NCBI RefSeq assembly: GCF_013141765.1
Contig: NZ_WHOD01000095.1
Coordinates: 23,077 to 87,076, forward strand
Direction: 5' to 3'
DNA from: Paenibacillus foliorum
GTDB taxonomy: Bacteria > Bacillota > Bacilli > Paenibacillales > NBRC-103111
DNA length: 64,000 nucleotides
Below, piece by piece: positions 18,425 through 26,636 of this stretch. How positions within the stretch are numbered: position 1 is the first letter of the stretch; each line of letters opens with the position of its first letter. Below the pieces are notes generated by a model. That model did not search any database and had not been told where the DNA came from. It saw only the letters and a program-made list of their open reading frames with translations. The position numbers and the translations under genes are program-made.

Positions 18425-18523
18425 GTGAGCCGTATGAACGGTCAGGAAAAAAAGCTAGTCATTGTATGTGCAGTAATAACAGTAATCTTGCTGCTATCCA
18501 TTTTGCGTAAATTGTTCAGTTAA
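18425..18523 (+). CDS. Small single-helix membrane protein
   Basis: A 32-codon frame, GTG to TAA, encoding a short polar N-terminus (MSRMNGQEKK), one hydrophobic helix (VIVCAVITVILLLSIL) and a basic tail (RKLFS). AAGGAG lies 11 bases before the GTG, a little long but usable. The amphipathic layout (polar, TM, Arg-Lys) looks like a real micro-protein. It sits between the Cof phosphatase and the zinc-ribbon gene on the same strand. No family recognised. Confidence 0.5.
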   Translation: MSRMNGQEKKLVIVCAVITVILLLSILRKLFS

Positions 18524-18612
18524 GGCTTCATTACGGAATGTCGAGGCCCTCGAGCTCATAACTATGTAGTAACAGGAGCGATCCAGATTCAATTCAAGGG
18601 GGGGCTAGTCCG

Positions 18613-19077
18613 ATGTCATTTTTTGAAAAAATGAAGCAAGGCGCATCCGATGCTGCAAAAAAAGCACAGCAAACGATGGAAATTACAAGGCTTCGCACAC
18701 AAATTTCTTCCAAGGAAAAGGAACTGGAGAAAATCTTTACCTTGATTGGCGAATCCGTTTATAATGCCCACGCGGCAGGGGATTGGAAGAAATCGGAGCC
18801 GGACGTTACTGCTTACTGCCAACAAATTCAATTGCTTCGGCAGGATATTCAGATTATTGAATTGAAAATCAATGAAGCCAAGCATGAAAAGGTATGCCAG
18901 TGTGGTAAGGTTGTTGCCCGCGAAGTGAAGTTTTGCTCGGTTTGCGGCCATCAATTCGAAGAGCAGCGAGAACAAGCTGAGCAAGCAGAAACGGTGGTAC
19001 ACACGATCTGTCGCGTTTGTCGTACAACGAACGAGCCTGATGCGAAATTTTGCGTGAGCTGCGGTATTACGATGTGA
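18613..19077 (+). CDS. Coiled-coil zinc-ribbon protein
   Basis: A 154-residue soluble protein. The N-terminal half (about 1-95) is helical and heptad-rich (TRLRTQISSKEKELEKIFTL). The C-terminal half carries two CxxC pairs of zinc-ribbon type: CQCGKVVAREVKFCSVCG (about 97-114) and CRVCRTTNEPDAKFCVSCG (about 133-151). Proteins of this design are common in Bacillales and usually unassigned; scaffolding or protein-protein contacts are likely. The ribosome site GGGGGG precedes the ATG by about 8 bases. Confidence 0.8.
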   Translation: MSFFEKMKQGASDAAKKAQQTMEITRLRTQISSKEKELEKIFTLIGESVYNAHAAGDWKKSEPDVTAYCQQIQLLRQDIQIIELKINEAKHEKVCQCGKVVAREVKFCSVCGHQFEEQREQAEQAETVVHTICRVCRTTNEPDAKFCVSCGITM

Positions 19078-19140
19078 CTGTAACGACTGTTTGAAGCCAT
19101 GGTACCTCTTTGAATAATTACCAATTTTTTCTTGTAATAG

Positions 19141-19168
19141 TTGACATGGCATGATAGTATATAACAAT
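19141..19168 (+). promoter_or_regulatory. Promoter of the riboswitch-ABC exporter transcript
   Basis: A perfect -35 TTGACA (19141-19146) followed after 16 bases by AACAAT (19163-19168, 4 of 6 to consensus). Transcription would begin about 10 bases before the riboswitch aptamer. Confidence 0.55.
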
Positions 19169-19178
19169 TAAGTGGGAG

Positions 19179-19282
19179 GGCTTCTAGGGATCCGACGGTG
19201 CAGTAAGGCCGGTTCGAACCAAGCGAAGCCGAGCGCGGACCAATGCGTCGCGTTACACCGTAGGGATAAAAGACCTCGAGCA
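19179..19282 (+). promoter_or_regulatory. ykkC-superfamily riboswitch aptamer
   Basis: The conserved blocks of ykkC-type RNAs occur in order: CTAGGGATCCG (19184-19194), ACCAAGCG (19218-19225) and ACACCG-AGGGATAAAAG (19255-19272). The outer helix of the family is present: GGCTTC (19179-19184) pairs with GAAGCC (19225-19230). TCTAGG near 19183-19188 can pair with CCTCGA (19274-19279) with one mismatch. The CCAAG core and ACACCG fit my memory of subtype 2 (ppGpp, PRPP or nucleoside diphosphate sensors) better than the guanidine-I consensus with CCGAGAG, but the ligand is unassigned. CCTCGA is also the 5' arm of the terminator that follows, so ligand binding should block termination and turn the exporter genes on. 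Confidence 0.82.
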
Positions 19283-19322
19283 AGTTCCGCCTTCCAAGGC
19301 GAACTTGCTCGAGGTCTTTTTT
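19271..19322 (+). terminator. Riboswitch-controlled intrinsic terminator
   Basis: AGACCTCGAGCAAGTTC pairs with GAACTTGCTCGAGGTCT around a GCC/GGC-closed loop, followed by six Ts. It lies after the aptamer, overlaps its 3' strand, and precedes the first exporter gene by 30 bases. This is an expression platform rather than a gene-end terminator. Confidence 0.93.
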
Positions 19323-19352
19323 GCTTTAACACGGGAAAGGGGATCACATACA

Positions 19353-20363
19353 ATGAGTGCAATACGAGTTGAAGGGTTAAGCAAATCATTCGCAGTAAAA
19401 CAGAAGGCAAGCGGGCTGTTAGGCAGCGTGCAATCGCTTTTTAGGCCTCGTTATACCGAGAAATCGGCGGTACATAGCATTGATCTGAACGTAGAGCAGG
19501 GAGAAACTCTAGCGTTTCTCGGACCGAATGGAGCGGGCAAGTCGACCACGATCAAAATGCTCACGGGCATTTTGCATCCGTCCAGTGGCAGCGCACAGGT
19601 ACTAGGTCTGTGCCCATGGACGGAGCGAAGCCGCTTAGCGTACCATATCGGTTCTGTGTTCGGGCAGAAATCGCAGCTGTGGTACCATCTGCCGCCAATA
19701 GACTCATTCGAGCTGATGAGTCGGATTTATGAGCTGAAGAGGGCGGATTATTACAGCCGCCGCGATGATTTGGTTCAGCGCTTCGAGCTGGAGCCGTATT
19801 TGCACACGCCAGAGCGCAAGCTGTCGCTTGGAGAGCGGATGAGGTGTGAGATAGCGGCCGCAATGCTTCATCGGCCTAAGATTGTATTCCTCGATGAGCC
19901 GACCATTGGGCTCGATGTTATCGTTAAGCACAGAATCCGCGAGCTGATTCTGGAGATGAACCGTGAGGAAGGCACCACGGTTTTCTTGACCTCACATGAT
20001 GCGGGCGATATTGAGCAGCTGTGCAAGCGTGCTGTTGTAATCAACCATGGTCAGGTCATCCTGGATGATGAGGTTGAGCGAATGAAGCGGGACTTGCTTA
20101 CCGCGAAGACCATACGCCTGCAGCTTCAGCAGCCTGGAGCTGCGTTCAGCTTCCCCGGCGTAGAAGTGCTGCAGCAGGACGCAAGCGCGATGAAGCTTTC
20201 CGTTGAAACGACGGTGGCCAGTATCGAGCAGGTGTTGGCCCATATCGTAGGCCATTACCGCGTTGTCGATGTGACTATTGAAGACCCGCCAATGGAGCAG
20301 ATTATTACCCACATCTACGCTAAGGAATCAGGAATTCAGCGGGAGGAAGAGAGGGAGCTGTAA
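19353..20363 (+). CDS. ABC-2 exporter ATP-binding subunit
   Basis: A 336-residue ATPase that powers export with the two permeases downstream. Walker A is LGPNGAGKSTTIKML, the signature is LSLGERMRCEIA (degenerate LSGGQ, typical of this exporter subgroup), Walker B is IVFLDEPTIGLD, and the switch His is in FLTSHD. The C-terminal ~80 residues form a small extra domain after the ATPase core. ATG 19353 follows AAAGGGGA; the frame to 19305 would lie inside the terminator. Its stop overlaps the first permease start (TAATG). Expression is under the ykkC-type riboswitch. Confidence 0.92.
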   Translation: MSAIRVEGLSKSFAVKQKASGLLGSVQSLFRPRYTEKSAVHSIDLNVEQGETLAFLGPNGAGKSTTIKMLTGILHPSSGSAQVLGLCPWTERSRLAYHIGSVFGQKSQLWYHLPPIDSFELMSRIYELKRADYYSRRDDLVQRFELEPYLHTPERKLSLGERMRCEIAAAMLHRPKIVFLDEPTIGLDVIVKHRIRELILEMNREEGTTVFLTSHDAGDIEQLCKRAVVINHGQVILDDEVERMKRDLLTAKTIRLQLQQPGAAFSFPGVEVLQQDASAMKLSVETTVASIEQVLAHIVGHYRVVDVTIEDPPMEQIITHIYAKESGIQREEEREL

Positions 20364-21259
20364 TGCGTATAGATGCGGGTAACGAGAGTACATTTTCCGA
20401 TGAGCCTCTAGTAATAAGGAATCAAGCCGGCTTCGACAAGCCGCAAGCTCCGCCCACTTCATTTTACGGAAAGCTGATCAAATATGGCGCTATAGGCAGG
20501 GTTACGCTGCGGAATCATTTTGCCTATGTATATGACTTCCTCATTCGTTCCATCTTTCTCATCATAATCATGTACATTTTTATGCAATTATGGCGTGTCA
20601 CCTATCAAGGCGAAGGCTCGGCACTCATCGAAGGCTACAGCTACGAGCAGATAATCTGGTACATATTATTCGCAGAAGCTCTCACAACATCATTCCCAAG
20701 TCTAGCGACCAAAATAGAGGAGGAAGTAAAGAACGGAGATGTCGGCTACAAGCTGACCCGTCCTCTCAGCTATATCGGTTATCACTATGTAGGGTATGTC
20801 TCTGAAGTAAGCATCCGCTTATTGGTTAATGTGTGTATTGGTGGATTGCTTGGAGTTATGATGTTCGGATGGCCTTCATTCGGGTGGGGCTGGGTAGAGT
20901 TCTTGATAGTTTCCTGTGGGGCGGTGACGATTAATTTCTTACTAAACATGGTACTGGCGTTATGCTCATTTTGGGTGGAGGAAACCAGGGGACTAGAGTT
21001 CGTATACCATAAAATGCTGTTCACAATAGGCGGTATGTTGATGCCGCTTGAGCTATTTCCACAGCAGCTGCAGGACGTCTGCCGGTGGCTGCCATTTCAA
21101 ACCGTACTCTATTTTCCTGCCAAAACGATGGTACGATGGGCCGATGTGCAATTGCTCTCGATGCTTCTGACCCAAGCAGTATGGATTGCGTTACTGGCTG
21201 CGGTTGTCGGGCTTATGTATGGGAGAGGTGTGAGGAAGCTGAACGTAAATGGAGGATAG
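20363..21259 (+). CDS. ABC-2 family permease (ABC2_membrane_6 type), first subunit
   Basis: A 298-residue membrane protein with a cytoplasmic N-terminus of about 40 residues and six predicted helices. The loop FAEALTTSFPSLATKIEEEVKNGDVGYKL is typical of the DUF990/ABC2_membrane_6 permeases that work in pairs with one ATPase. Translation is coupled to the ATPase through the shared TAATG. Substrate unknown. Homologous systems export small hydrophobic compounds or polymers, so a drug or metabolite is possible. Confidence 0.85.
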   Translation: MRIDAGNESTFSDEPLVIRNQAGFDKPQAPPTSFYGKLIKYGAIGRVTLRNHFAYVYDFLIRSIFLIIIMYIFMQLWRVTYQGEGSALIEGYSYEQIIWYILFAEALTTSFPSLATKIEEEVKNGDVGYKLTRPLSYIGYHYVGYVSEVSIRLLVNVCIGGLLGVMMFGWPSFGWGWVEFLIVSCGAVTINFLLNMVLALCSFWVEETRGLEFVYHKMLFTIGGMLMPLELFPQQLQDVCRWLPFQTVLYFPAKTMVRWADVQLLSMLLTQAVWIALLAAVVGLMYGRGVRKLNVNGG

Positions 21260-21279
21260 TGAGAAGGGGGAGAATTCGA

Positions 21280-22077
21280 ATGATGAATAAAGGGATAGGA
21301 CTCATTGCCTTCGTCTGGAGCTGCTGGAAGCTGAATCTGGCAGGAGCGATGGAATTCCGCATGAGTTTTCTGCTGACCGCTGGAATGATGGTAGTAAACA
21401 ATACGGTTTGGATTTTGTTCTGGGGACTTTATTTCGAACGATTTCAAGTCGTGAATGGATGGTCGCTGCAGGATGTCATGATGATGTGGTCTGTAAGCGC
21501 GGGCGGATTCGGTTTGTCGGCTGTACTGTTCGGCAACGCATATCGTCTGGCTTCTCTTATTGCAGCAGGGCAGCTGGATATTTACCTGTCGCAACCCAAA
21601 CCAGTGCTGCTTCATATTCTAATAAGCCGTATGTCAGTTTCAGCTATAGGTGATGTATTATTCGCAGTAATCTTGTATGGATTGTTTGGCGACTGCTCGG
21701 CTATTGGGCTGCTCAAATTTGCGCTTGCTTTGCTTATTACTATGTTGATCTTCATGTTTTTTGTCATTATTTTTCAGTCTCTTGCTTTCTTTTTGGGTAA
21801 TGCGGAAGGATTGAGCCAGCAGATGTTTAATGGGCTGCTTGCCTTTTCAACTTATCCGACAGGCATTTTTACCGGTTGGGGTAAGCTGCTTCTATTTACG
21901 GTAATTCCCGCAGGCTTCATCAGCTATATGCCGATTGGCTTGCTGCGATCGGTTGAACCCTTATTTTTAGCGAAAGCAGTCGGTGTGGCGGTATTGCTGA
22001 CCTGTGGCGGCACGGCGTTCTTTTACTACGGATTAAAACGTTACAGCTCCGGCAACATGATGGGAGTTCGAAATTGA
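21280..22077 (+). CDS. ABC-2 family permease (ABC2_membrane_6 type), second subunit
   Basis: A 265-residue membrane protein with about six helices, the partner of the preceding permease. It contains FRMSFLLTAGMMVVNNTVWI and LASLIAAGQLDIYLSQPKPVL, the positions where this permease pair has its conserved (G/D)xLDxxLxxP loop. ATG 21280 follows AGAAGGGGGAG at good spacing. The open frame extends upstream into the first permease gene and is not coding there. It is the last gene of the riboswitch transcript unless the polymerase gene at 22146 is included. Confidence 0.85.
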   Translation: MMNKGIGLIAFVWSCWKLNLAGAMEFRMSFLLTAGMMVVNNTVWILFWGLYFERFQVVNGWSLQDVMMMWSVSAGGFGLSAVLFGNAYRLASLIAAGQLDIYLSQPKPVLLHILISRMSVSAIGDVLFAVILYGLFGDCSAIGLLKFALALLITMLIFMFFVIIFQSLAFFLGNAEGLSQQMFNGLLAFSTYPTGIFTGWGKLLLFTVIPAGFISYMPIGLLRSVEPLFLAKAVGVAVLLTCGGTAFFYYGLKRYSSGNMMGVRN

Positions 22078-22145
22078 AATGAAACTTTTGCTCCCCTAAA
22101 CACGTCTACCAAATGTGGGAAAAAATGTTTAGGAAGAGGTTGGAA

Positions 22146-24647
22146 ATGACTGCAAGCACAAAGTATTCGTATAAAGCTAACAAGGTGCTAGTACACCAAG
22201 AATCATTACACAAGTCTGTGCTCTACTGGCTATTTCTTTTGTTCATCGGGTTGTTTTTATTTGGCTGCTTGTTTCAAACAGCCCTCTTTTACGGCTATTC
22301 CGTGCAGTATGAGCTGCCGTTGAGTTCTGCCCTAATCGCTGCGGGGGTTATGATGTTTTTGTTAAGCATTCATTACTTTTACCGTTGGAAGCTGGAGAAC
22401 GTTACGGATTTGCTGACCTTAGGAATATGGAGCATCCCAGCCATTTATTTCATAGCTTCCTTTCAGGCAGCTTCCGGCCATTATGCGATGCTAATGGTAA
22501 TGCTGAATGTGATGTATGCCACTTTCTTTGCACTGGCTGCCGTTGTTACGAAGCAGAGGCAGGGAGCACAATGGGTGCAGTACGGGATCGTATTTGCCGG
22601 TTATGCAGCCGTCTTCTACTGTTTTATGAACATGTTCGGCAACGCTTATTACAAAGATGCGGTTATGTTGTCGGGTGAGGGGCTGCGTTTAACCTCCGTC
22701 TTTCAATATGCTAATGCGTATGCAGCGTATTTGTTGGCGCTGCTGCTGTCAGCTCTGTGGCTTTTGATGAACTCCCGCAGATGGTACATGATTTTACTGC
22801 ATGGGAGTATGGTGGTGCCGCTTCTGCTGTCGTTTTTCCTGACGCTTTCCCGTGGTGGCCTCGTGATGCTTCCAGTCATATTGCTGGCTATTCTTCCTTT
22901 CTATAGGTTAGTCCGGCAAATTAGCTTTTTTCTTTATTTGGCTGTTGGTTCTGCCGGTGCATTGCTGATTGCCGAGCCGATCAGAAAGATTACAACTAGC
23001 TTGTTCGAACAGGTTGCCGGCAGAAATCCGATGAATCCTAATACCGTCAGCTTGTTTGATCCGCAATCGTTGAAGGGATGGTGTATGGTAGGCTCTATCT
23101 CCATCATTGCCGGTCTAGCCATTCTTCTAAGCGAACGTTATCTAGTTCCAAGGCTGGAACAAATAATGCTGAAAATTAGTGAATATCGCTTCGCAAACCT
23201 GTTTATTCCTATCGCGATGATTGTCTTTGGGCTGCTAGCTTTACTCCTTATTTCTGAAAATAATGGGATAGTAAAGCTGCTTCCCTCTGAGCTGCAAAAA
23301 CGTGTGCTATCCATTAACTTTCAACAGCACAGTGTGTTGGAACGGCTGACGATGTACAAGGACTCGTTAAAAATAGTCGAGGATTATCCTGTCACCGGAG
23401 CAGGAGGAGGAGCTTGGACTACTTTATACCAGCAGTATCAAAACAATCCTTATATCGTCAAGCAAGTTCACAACTTTTTTCTGCAATATTTGGTTGAAAC
23501 AGGCTTGCTAGGCTTCTTGGCTCTTGTTGTATTGCTTGTTTCGGTTTATGGGTTATATGCGCTGCAATTTTTCAAACAGAATGAGGATAGAGGACATTAC
23601 CAGGTTTTTTACTTGATTTCAGTATCTATTTTGCTCCATAGCCTGCTTGATTTTGAGATGAGCTACGCTTATTTGGCTGCTGTTGTATTTCTTTGTTTAG
23701 GAGGATTGTCAGCTGGAATCAAGCAAACACTGGCAAGCCGTAAGATGGGCTGGATTCCACATTTGAATAAAGGTGTATTCCGATTTATTTATCCAGTTGT
23801 AATGGGTTTGCTTTCTATTGTTGTTATTTTTGTTGCGGTAAAAGAACTTCAAGGAAATCATTATTACAATCAAGCTGTGGCTAAGCTGGATTCGCCAGCA
23901 AATTTAAGCATGGAGGAAATATTCGAACCGTTGGAAGCGGCGATCCGCTCGTCACCGGCACATCCCGATTATTTAATTTTGAAATTACAGCTGCTTTATC
24001 AGGCATACAGTCAATCTAAGGATGTTCGGTATGAGCAGGAAGCCAAGAAAATAGTAACTTTGCTTAACAGCAAGGAGCCCTATAATAAACCAGTATTGGA
24101 GATTGAATATAATCAGAATGTTTCAGCCGGCAAATTAAATGAAGCATTGAAATTAACAGAACGCAGCTTAAAGCAGGTGACTTGGGGGCTTAATGTTAAT
24201 CAAGGAGGGCCCAATTGGTATGATCGTGCAGTTGCCTTGAACTATGAACTTGGCAATAGAGCGTTGACCGGCAATCAGACAGAGGCGAATGTTAAGCATT
24301 GGAATCAGGCCATGGATTGGTATCGGTTGGTTGTATCTAAGAAAGAGTCGCTAAAGAGTCTCCCGAATGGACAACTTCAAGGAGAGCCATTCGAAGTTAC
24401 ACCAGGTACATCGTTAATTATTGGACAGTTGAACTATTCCAGACATAATTATAAGGAAGCAGTTGAGGCTCTACATAGAAATGTGAACGATCAGACGGAC
24501 ACTCCTGTAACGAAACTTATTGTCAGATGGTATTTGGCAGCACTTCAAAAGCAGGGACAAACTGATCTGCCGATTTACGAAGCTTTCGTTCTGAAGCATC
24601 CGGAGGAAAGAGCTGAAATAACTAAGCTGGCAAGCGGAGCGCCTTAG
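22146..24647 (+). CDS. O-antigen ligase/polymerase-like membrane protein with helical-repeat tail
   Basis: An 833-residue protein with about 12 membrane helices in the first 590 residues. The Wzy_C segment (about 410-480) contains GAGGGAWTTLYQQYQNNPY and VHNFFLQYLVETGLLG, the conserved core of WaaL/Wzy polymerases and ligases. The last ~240 residues are soluble and made of TPR-like helical pairs. Such proteins handle lipid-linked glycans, often at the outer face of the membrane. ATG 22146 follows GGAAGAGG; an upstream ATG at 22113 lacks a ribosome site. It lies 68 bases after the exporter, so the two might share a transcript, but no glycosyltransferases are adjacent. Confidence 0.82.
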   Translation: MTASTKYSYKANKVLVHQESLHKSVLYWLFLLFIGLFLFGCLFQTALFYGYSVQYELPLSSALIAAGVMMFLLSIHYFYRWKLENVTDLLTLGIWSIPAIYFIASFQAASGHYAMLMVMLNVMYATFFALAAVVTKQRQGAQWVQYGIVFAGYAAVFYCFMNMFGNAYYKDAVMLSGEGLRLTSVFQYANAYAAYLLALLLSALWLLMNSRRWYMILLHGSMVVPLLLSFFLTLSRGGLVMLPVILLAILPFYRLVRQISFFLYLAVGSAGALLIAEPIRKITTSLFEQVAGRNPMNPNTVSLFDPQSLKGWCMVGSISIIAGLAILLSERYLVPRLEQIMLKISEYRFANLFIPIAMIVFGLLALLLISENNGIVKLLPSELQKRVLSINFQQHSVLERLTMYKDSLKIVEDYPVTGAGGGAWTTLYQQYQNNPYIVKQVHNFFLQYLVETGLLGFLALVVLLVSVYGLYALQFFKQNEDRGHYQVFYLISVSILLHSLLDFEMSYAYLAAVVFLCLGGLSAGIKQTLASRKMGWIPHLNKGVFRFIYPVVMGLLSIVVIFVAVKELQGNHYYNQAVAKLDSPANLSMEEIFEPLEAAIRSSPAHPDYLILKLQLLYQAYSQSKDVRYEQEAKKIVTLLNSKEPYNKPVLEIEYNQNVSAGKLNEALKLTERSLKQVTWGLNVNQGGPNWYDRAVALNYELGNRALTGNQTEANVKHWNQAMDWYRLVVSKKESLKSLPNGQLQGEPFEVTPGTSLIIGQLNYSRHNYKEAVEALHRNVNDQTDTPVTKLIVRWYLAALQKQGQTDLPIYEAFVLKHPEERAEITKLASGAP

Positions 24648-24863
24648 ATCTATGAACAGAATGATTGAATTTATTACCAATTAATGGATTAGGGTCGTCT
24701 TGCGGGAATCAGATCCTCCAACAATTATTCGGCGAATCATCGTTTAATTGGCAGCCTTGTTTTTTTAATAAAGGTATACTTATTCGACATATTTAGGTAT
24801 AATGTAGCAATAATGAGACCTACAAATCTACGGGATTTTGTCGCAAAGGGGACCGATTTATTT

Positions 24864-25322
24864 ATGAAGGCAGAATACATTAATCCATTTTTGGAGTCAG
24901 CTAGAATTGTCATAGAGCAAGTGGCTAACATCAGACCTTCAACCGGACAGCTTGGGATAAAAGACGTAAAATTTGTAGAGAAGTTCATCTGGATCCAAAT
25001 TGGGATGACCGGGCAGATGCAGGGCGATATTGTGTTTGGACTTCATGAGGATGTAGCTCTGAAGGTGGTATCCGCTATGATGGGCGGTTATGTTATAACC
25101 GAGATGGATGAAATGAGCAAGAGCGCCATTTCCGAGCTCGGCAATATGATCAGCGGCAACGCAAGCACCATGCTGTTTAATCAAGGCGTCAGAGTAGACA
25201 TTACTCCTCCTAAATTATTGCATTCCGCGACATCCGCAGGTTTCTTACCTAAGAAGGCTTTGACGATCCCTCTTATCATGGAAGGAATCGGCGAGTTGGA
25301 TATCCAAGTTTTGATCGTGTAA
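24864..25322 (+). CDS. CheX-like chemotaxis phosphatase-family protein
   Basis: A 152-residue protein with the CheC/CheX/FliY fold. The helix SKSAISELGNMISGNAS carries the conserved E...N pair that in CheX dephosphorylates CheY-P. No flagellar genes are near, so it may act on another response regulator. ATG 24864 follows AAAGGGGA; the longer frame from 24813 starts in the promoter region. TATAAT at 24798-24803 is a plausible -10, although the -35 is unclear. Length and composition match stand-alone Bacillales CheX homologs. Confidence 0.8.
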   Translation: MKAEYINPFLESARIVIEQVANIRPSTGQLGIKDVKFVEKFIWIQIGMTGQMQGDIVFGLHEDVALKVVSAMMGGYVITEMDEMSKSAISELGNMISGNASTMLFNQGVRVDITPPKLLHSATSAGFLPKKALTIPLIMEGIGELDIQVLIV

Positions 25323-25416
25323 TCAAAATCATTTACAATACAAAGTGGGAGTTTCCTTAAGGAAGGAAGCATTCCGCTTTTTTTTGGTTGAATAGAAAGT
25401 TGTGGAGGAATAGCGA

Positions 25417-26193
25417 ATGTTCAATGGGAAAATTGCTGTCATTACTGGGGCGTCCAGCGGGATCGGGGCGATTATGGCTAAGAAGCTGTCTGAACGTGGT
25501 GCAGTTCCCGTGCTGATGGCACGCTCCGAGGATAAGCTGACACAAGTAGCGGCCTCCCTGAATGGAAGGCCGCATGGGATATACAGGCTGGATGTTACCT
25601 CCAACGAGCAGGTGATGCATACGATGCAGCAGGTAATTGAGCGCTTCGGTCGTATTGATATCCTCATTAATAATGCCGGATATGGAGTGTTTGAGACATT
25701 CACTGAAGCCTCTTTGGATGAGATAGAGAGTATGATGGATGTCAACTACATGGGCACGGTACGGTGTACCAAAGCAGTGCTTCCTCATATGCTTAAGGCT
25801 AAGAGCGGCCATATCGTGAATATTGCTTCAATGGCTGGTAAAATCGGATCAGCCAAATCAACCGGATATTCCGCGACCAAACATGCGGTGCTGGGCTTTA
25901 CAAACTGCTTGCGTCAGGAGCTGACAGGCTCGGGTATACACATGTCAGCGATTAATCCGGGTCCGATTGATACGCCTTTTTTTGACAGAGCTGATCCGTC
26001 AGGCAACTACGTGAAAAACATACAATGGTTTATGCTGAAGCCTGATCAGGTGGCCGATAAAGTACTTAAAGCCATTGAACGGCGAATTCCTGAGATTGAT
26101 ATGCCGTTCGTAGCAGGCTTAGGTGTTAAGCTGTTTCAGCTGTTCCCGCGGGCATTTGATAAAGTAGCAGGGAAAATGATGAATAAGAAGTGA
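25417..26193 (+). CDS. Short-chain dehydrogenase/reductase (SDR)
   Basis: A 258-residue classical SDR. The cofactor site is ITGASSGIGAIMAKK (TGxxxGxG), the NNAG motif is present, and the catalytic Ser and YxxxK are in NIASMAGKIGSAKSTGYSATK. Basic residues after the second strand (MARSED) suggest NADP(H). The C-terminus is slightly hydrophobic (VAGLGVKLFQLFPRAF), as in the YqjQ/DltE-like group. Substrate unknown. The start follows TGGAGG. It seems monocistronic. Confidence 0.9.
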   Translation: MFNGKIAVITGASSGIGAIMAKKLSERGAVPVLMARSEDKLTQVAASLNGRPHGIYRLDVTSNEQVMHTMQQVIERFGRIDILINNAGYGVFETFTEASLDEIESMMDVNYMGTVRCTKAVLPHMLKAKSGHIVNIASMAGKIGSAKSTGYSATKHAVLGFTNCLRQELTGSGIHMSAINPGPIDTPFFDRADPSGNYVKNIQWFMLKPDQVADKVLKAIERRIPEIDMPFVAGLGVKLFQLFPRAFDKVAGKMMNKK

Positions 26194-26261
26194 GGAAGCA
26201 AGCTCCCTCCGCCCTGAACTGCTTTTCATAGTCTCGCAATTAAAGGGAATAATTACATTAC

Positions 26262-26525
26262 TTATTCGGACTCTGGCTTCTGGTTCTTTGCTTTGAGCTC
26301 CAGATTAAGCTGGCGTACCTCTTCATATAAGCTGCGGATGATCGCTCTGCTTTCTGGATGAGATTGATTCCAATGGCTGGCCAGTGCAGGCATCGTTTTG
26401 TGAATATGGTTGTAAACCGACCAAATTTTAATTTTCTCCACCATTTCTGGAGAGCTGCTTCCGGTTAATAGCTCGGAGAATTTTTCGACCAATGCTTCGA
26501 ACTCAGTATGAAATTCAGAATTCAT
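26262..26525 (-). CDS. DUF2573 family protein (YusU type)
   Basis: A small soluble protein of 87 residues, MNSEFHTEFEALVEKFSELL..., ending in a charged tail (KAKNQKPESE). It matches the DUF2573/YusU family of Bacillales, which has no known function. The Trp/His-rich middle (WSVYNHIHKTMPALASHW) is the family core. ATG 26525 follows AAAGGTGGAG; the longer frame to 26669 runs through the divergent promoter region. It is convergent with the SDR gene and divergent from the hydrolase. Confidence 0.8.
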   Translation of the reverse strand: MNSEFHTEFEALVEKFSELLTGSSSPEMVEKIKIWSVYNHIHKTMPALASHWNQSHPESRAIIRSLYEEVRQLNLELKAKNQKPESE

Positions 26526-26636
26526 AGAAACTCCACCTTTCAGAACATATTTCAAAGTAAGTCTAGCGCACGAAAAGTTTTCTGTCAAAAAAAGGGGCAA
26601 TACCTTGCACAGCACCGGAGAATGGAGTGAGTGGTT

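Noticed and set aside
19172..19372. Open frames on both strands over the riboswitch region
   Set aside because: They are shadows of a palindromic terminator and aptamer; no ribosome sites.
24769..24803. SigD-type promoter before the CheX gene
   Set aside because: TAAA and a CGACATAT-like block are present, but the spacing is wrong for the flagellar sigma factor.
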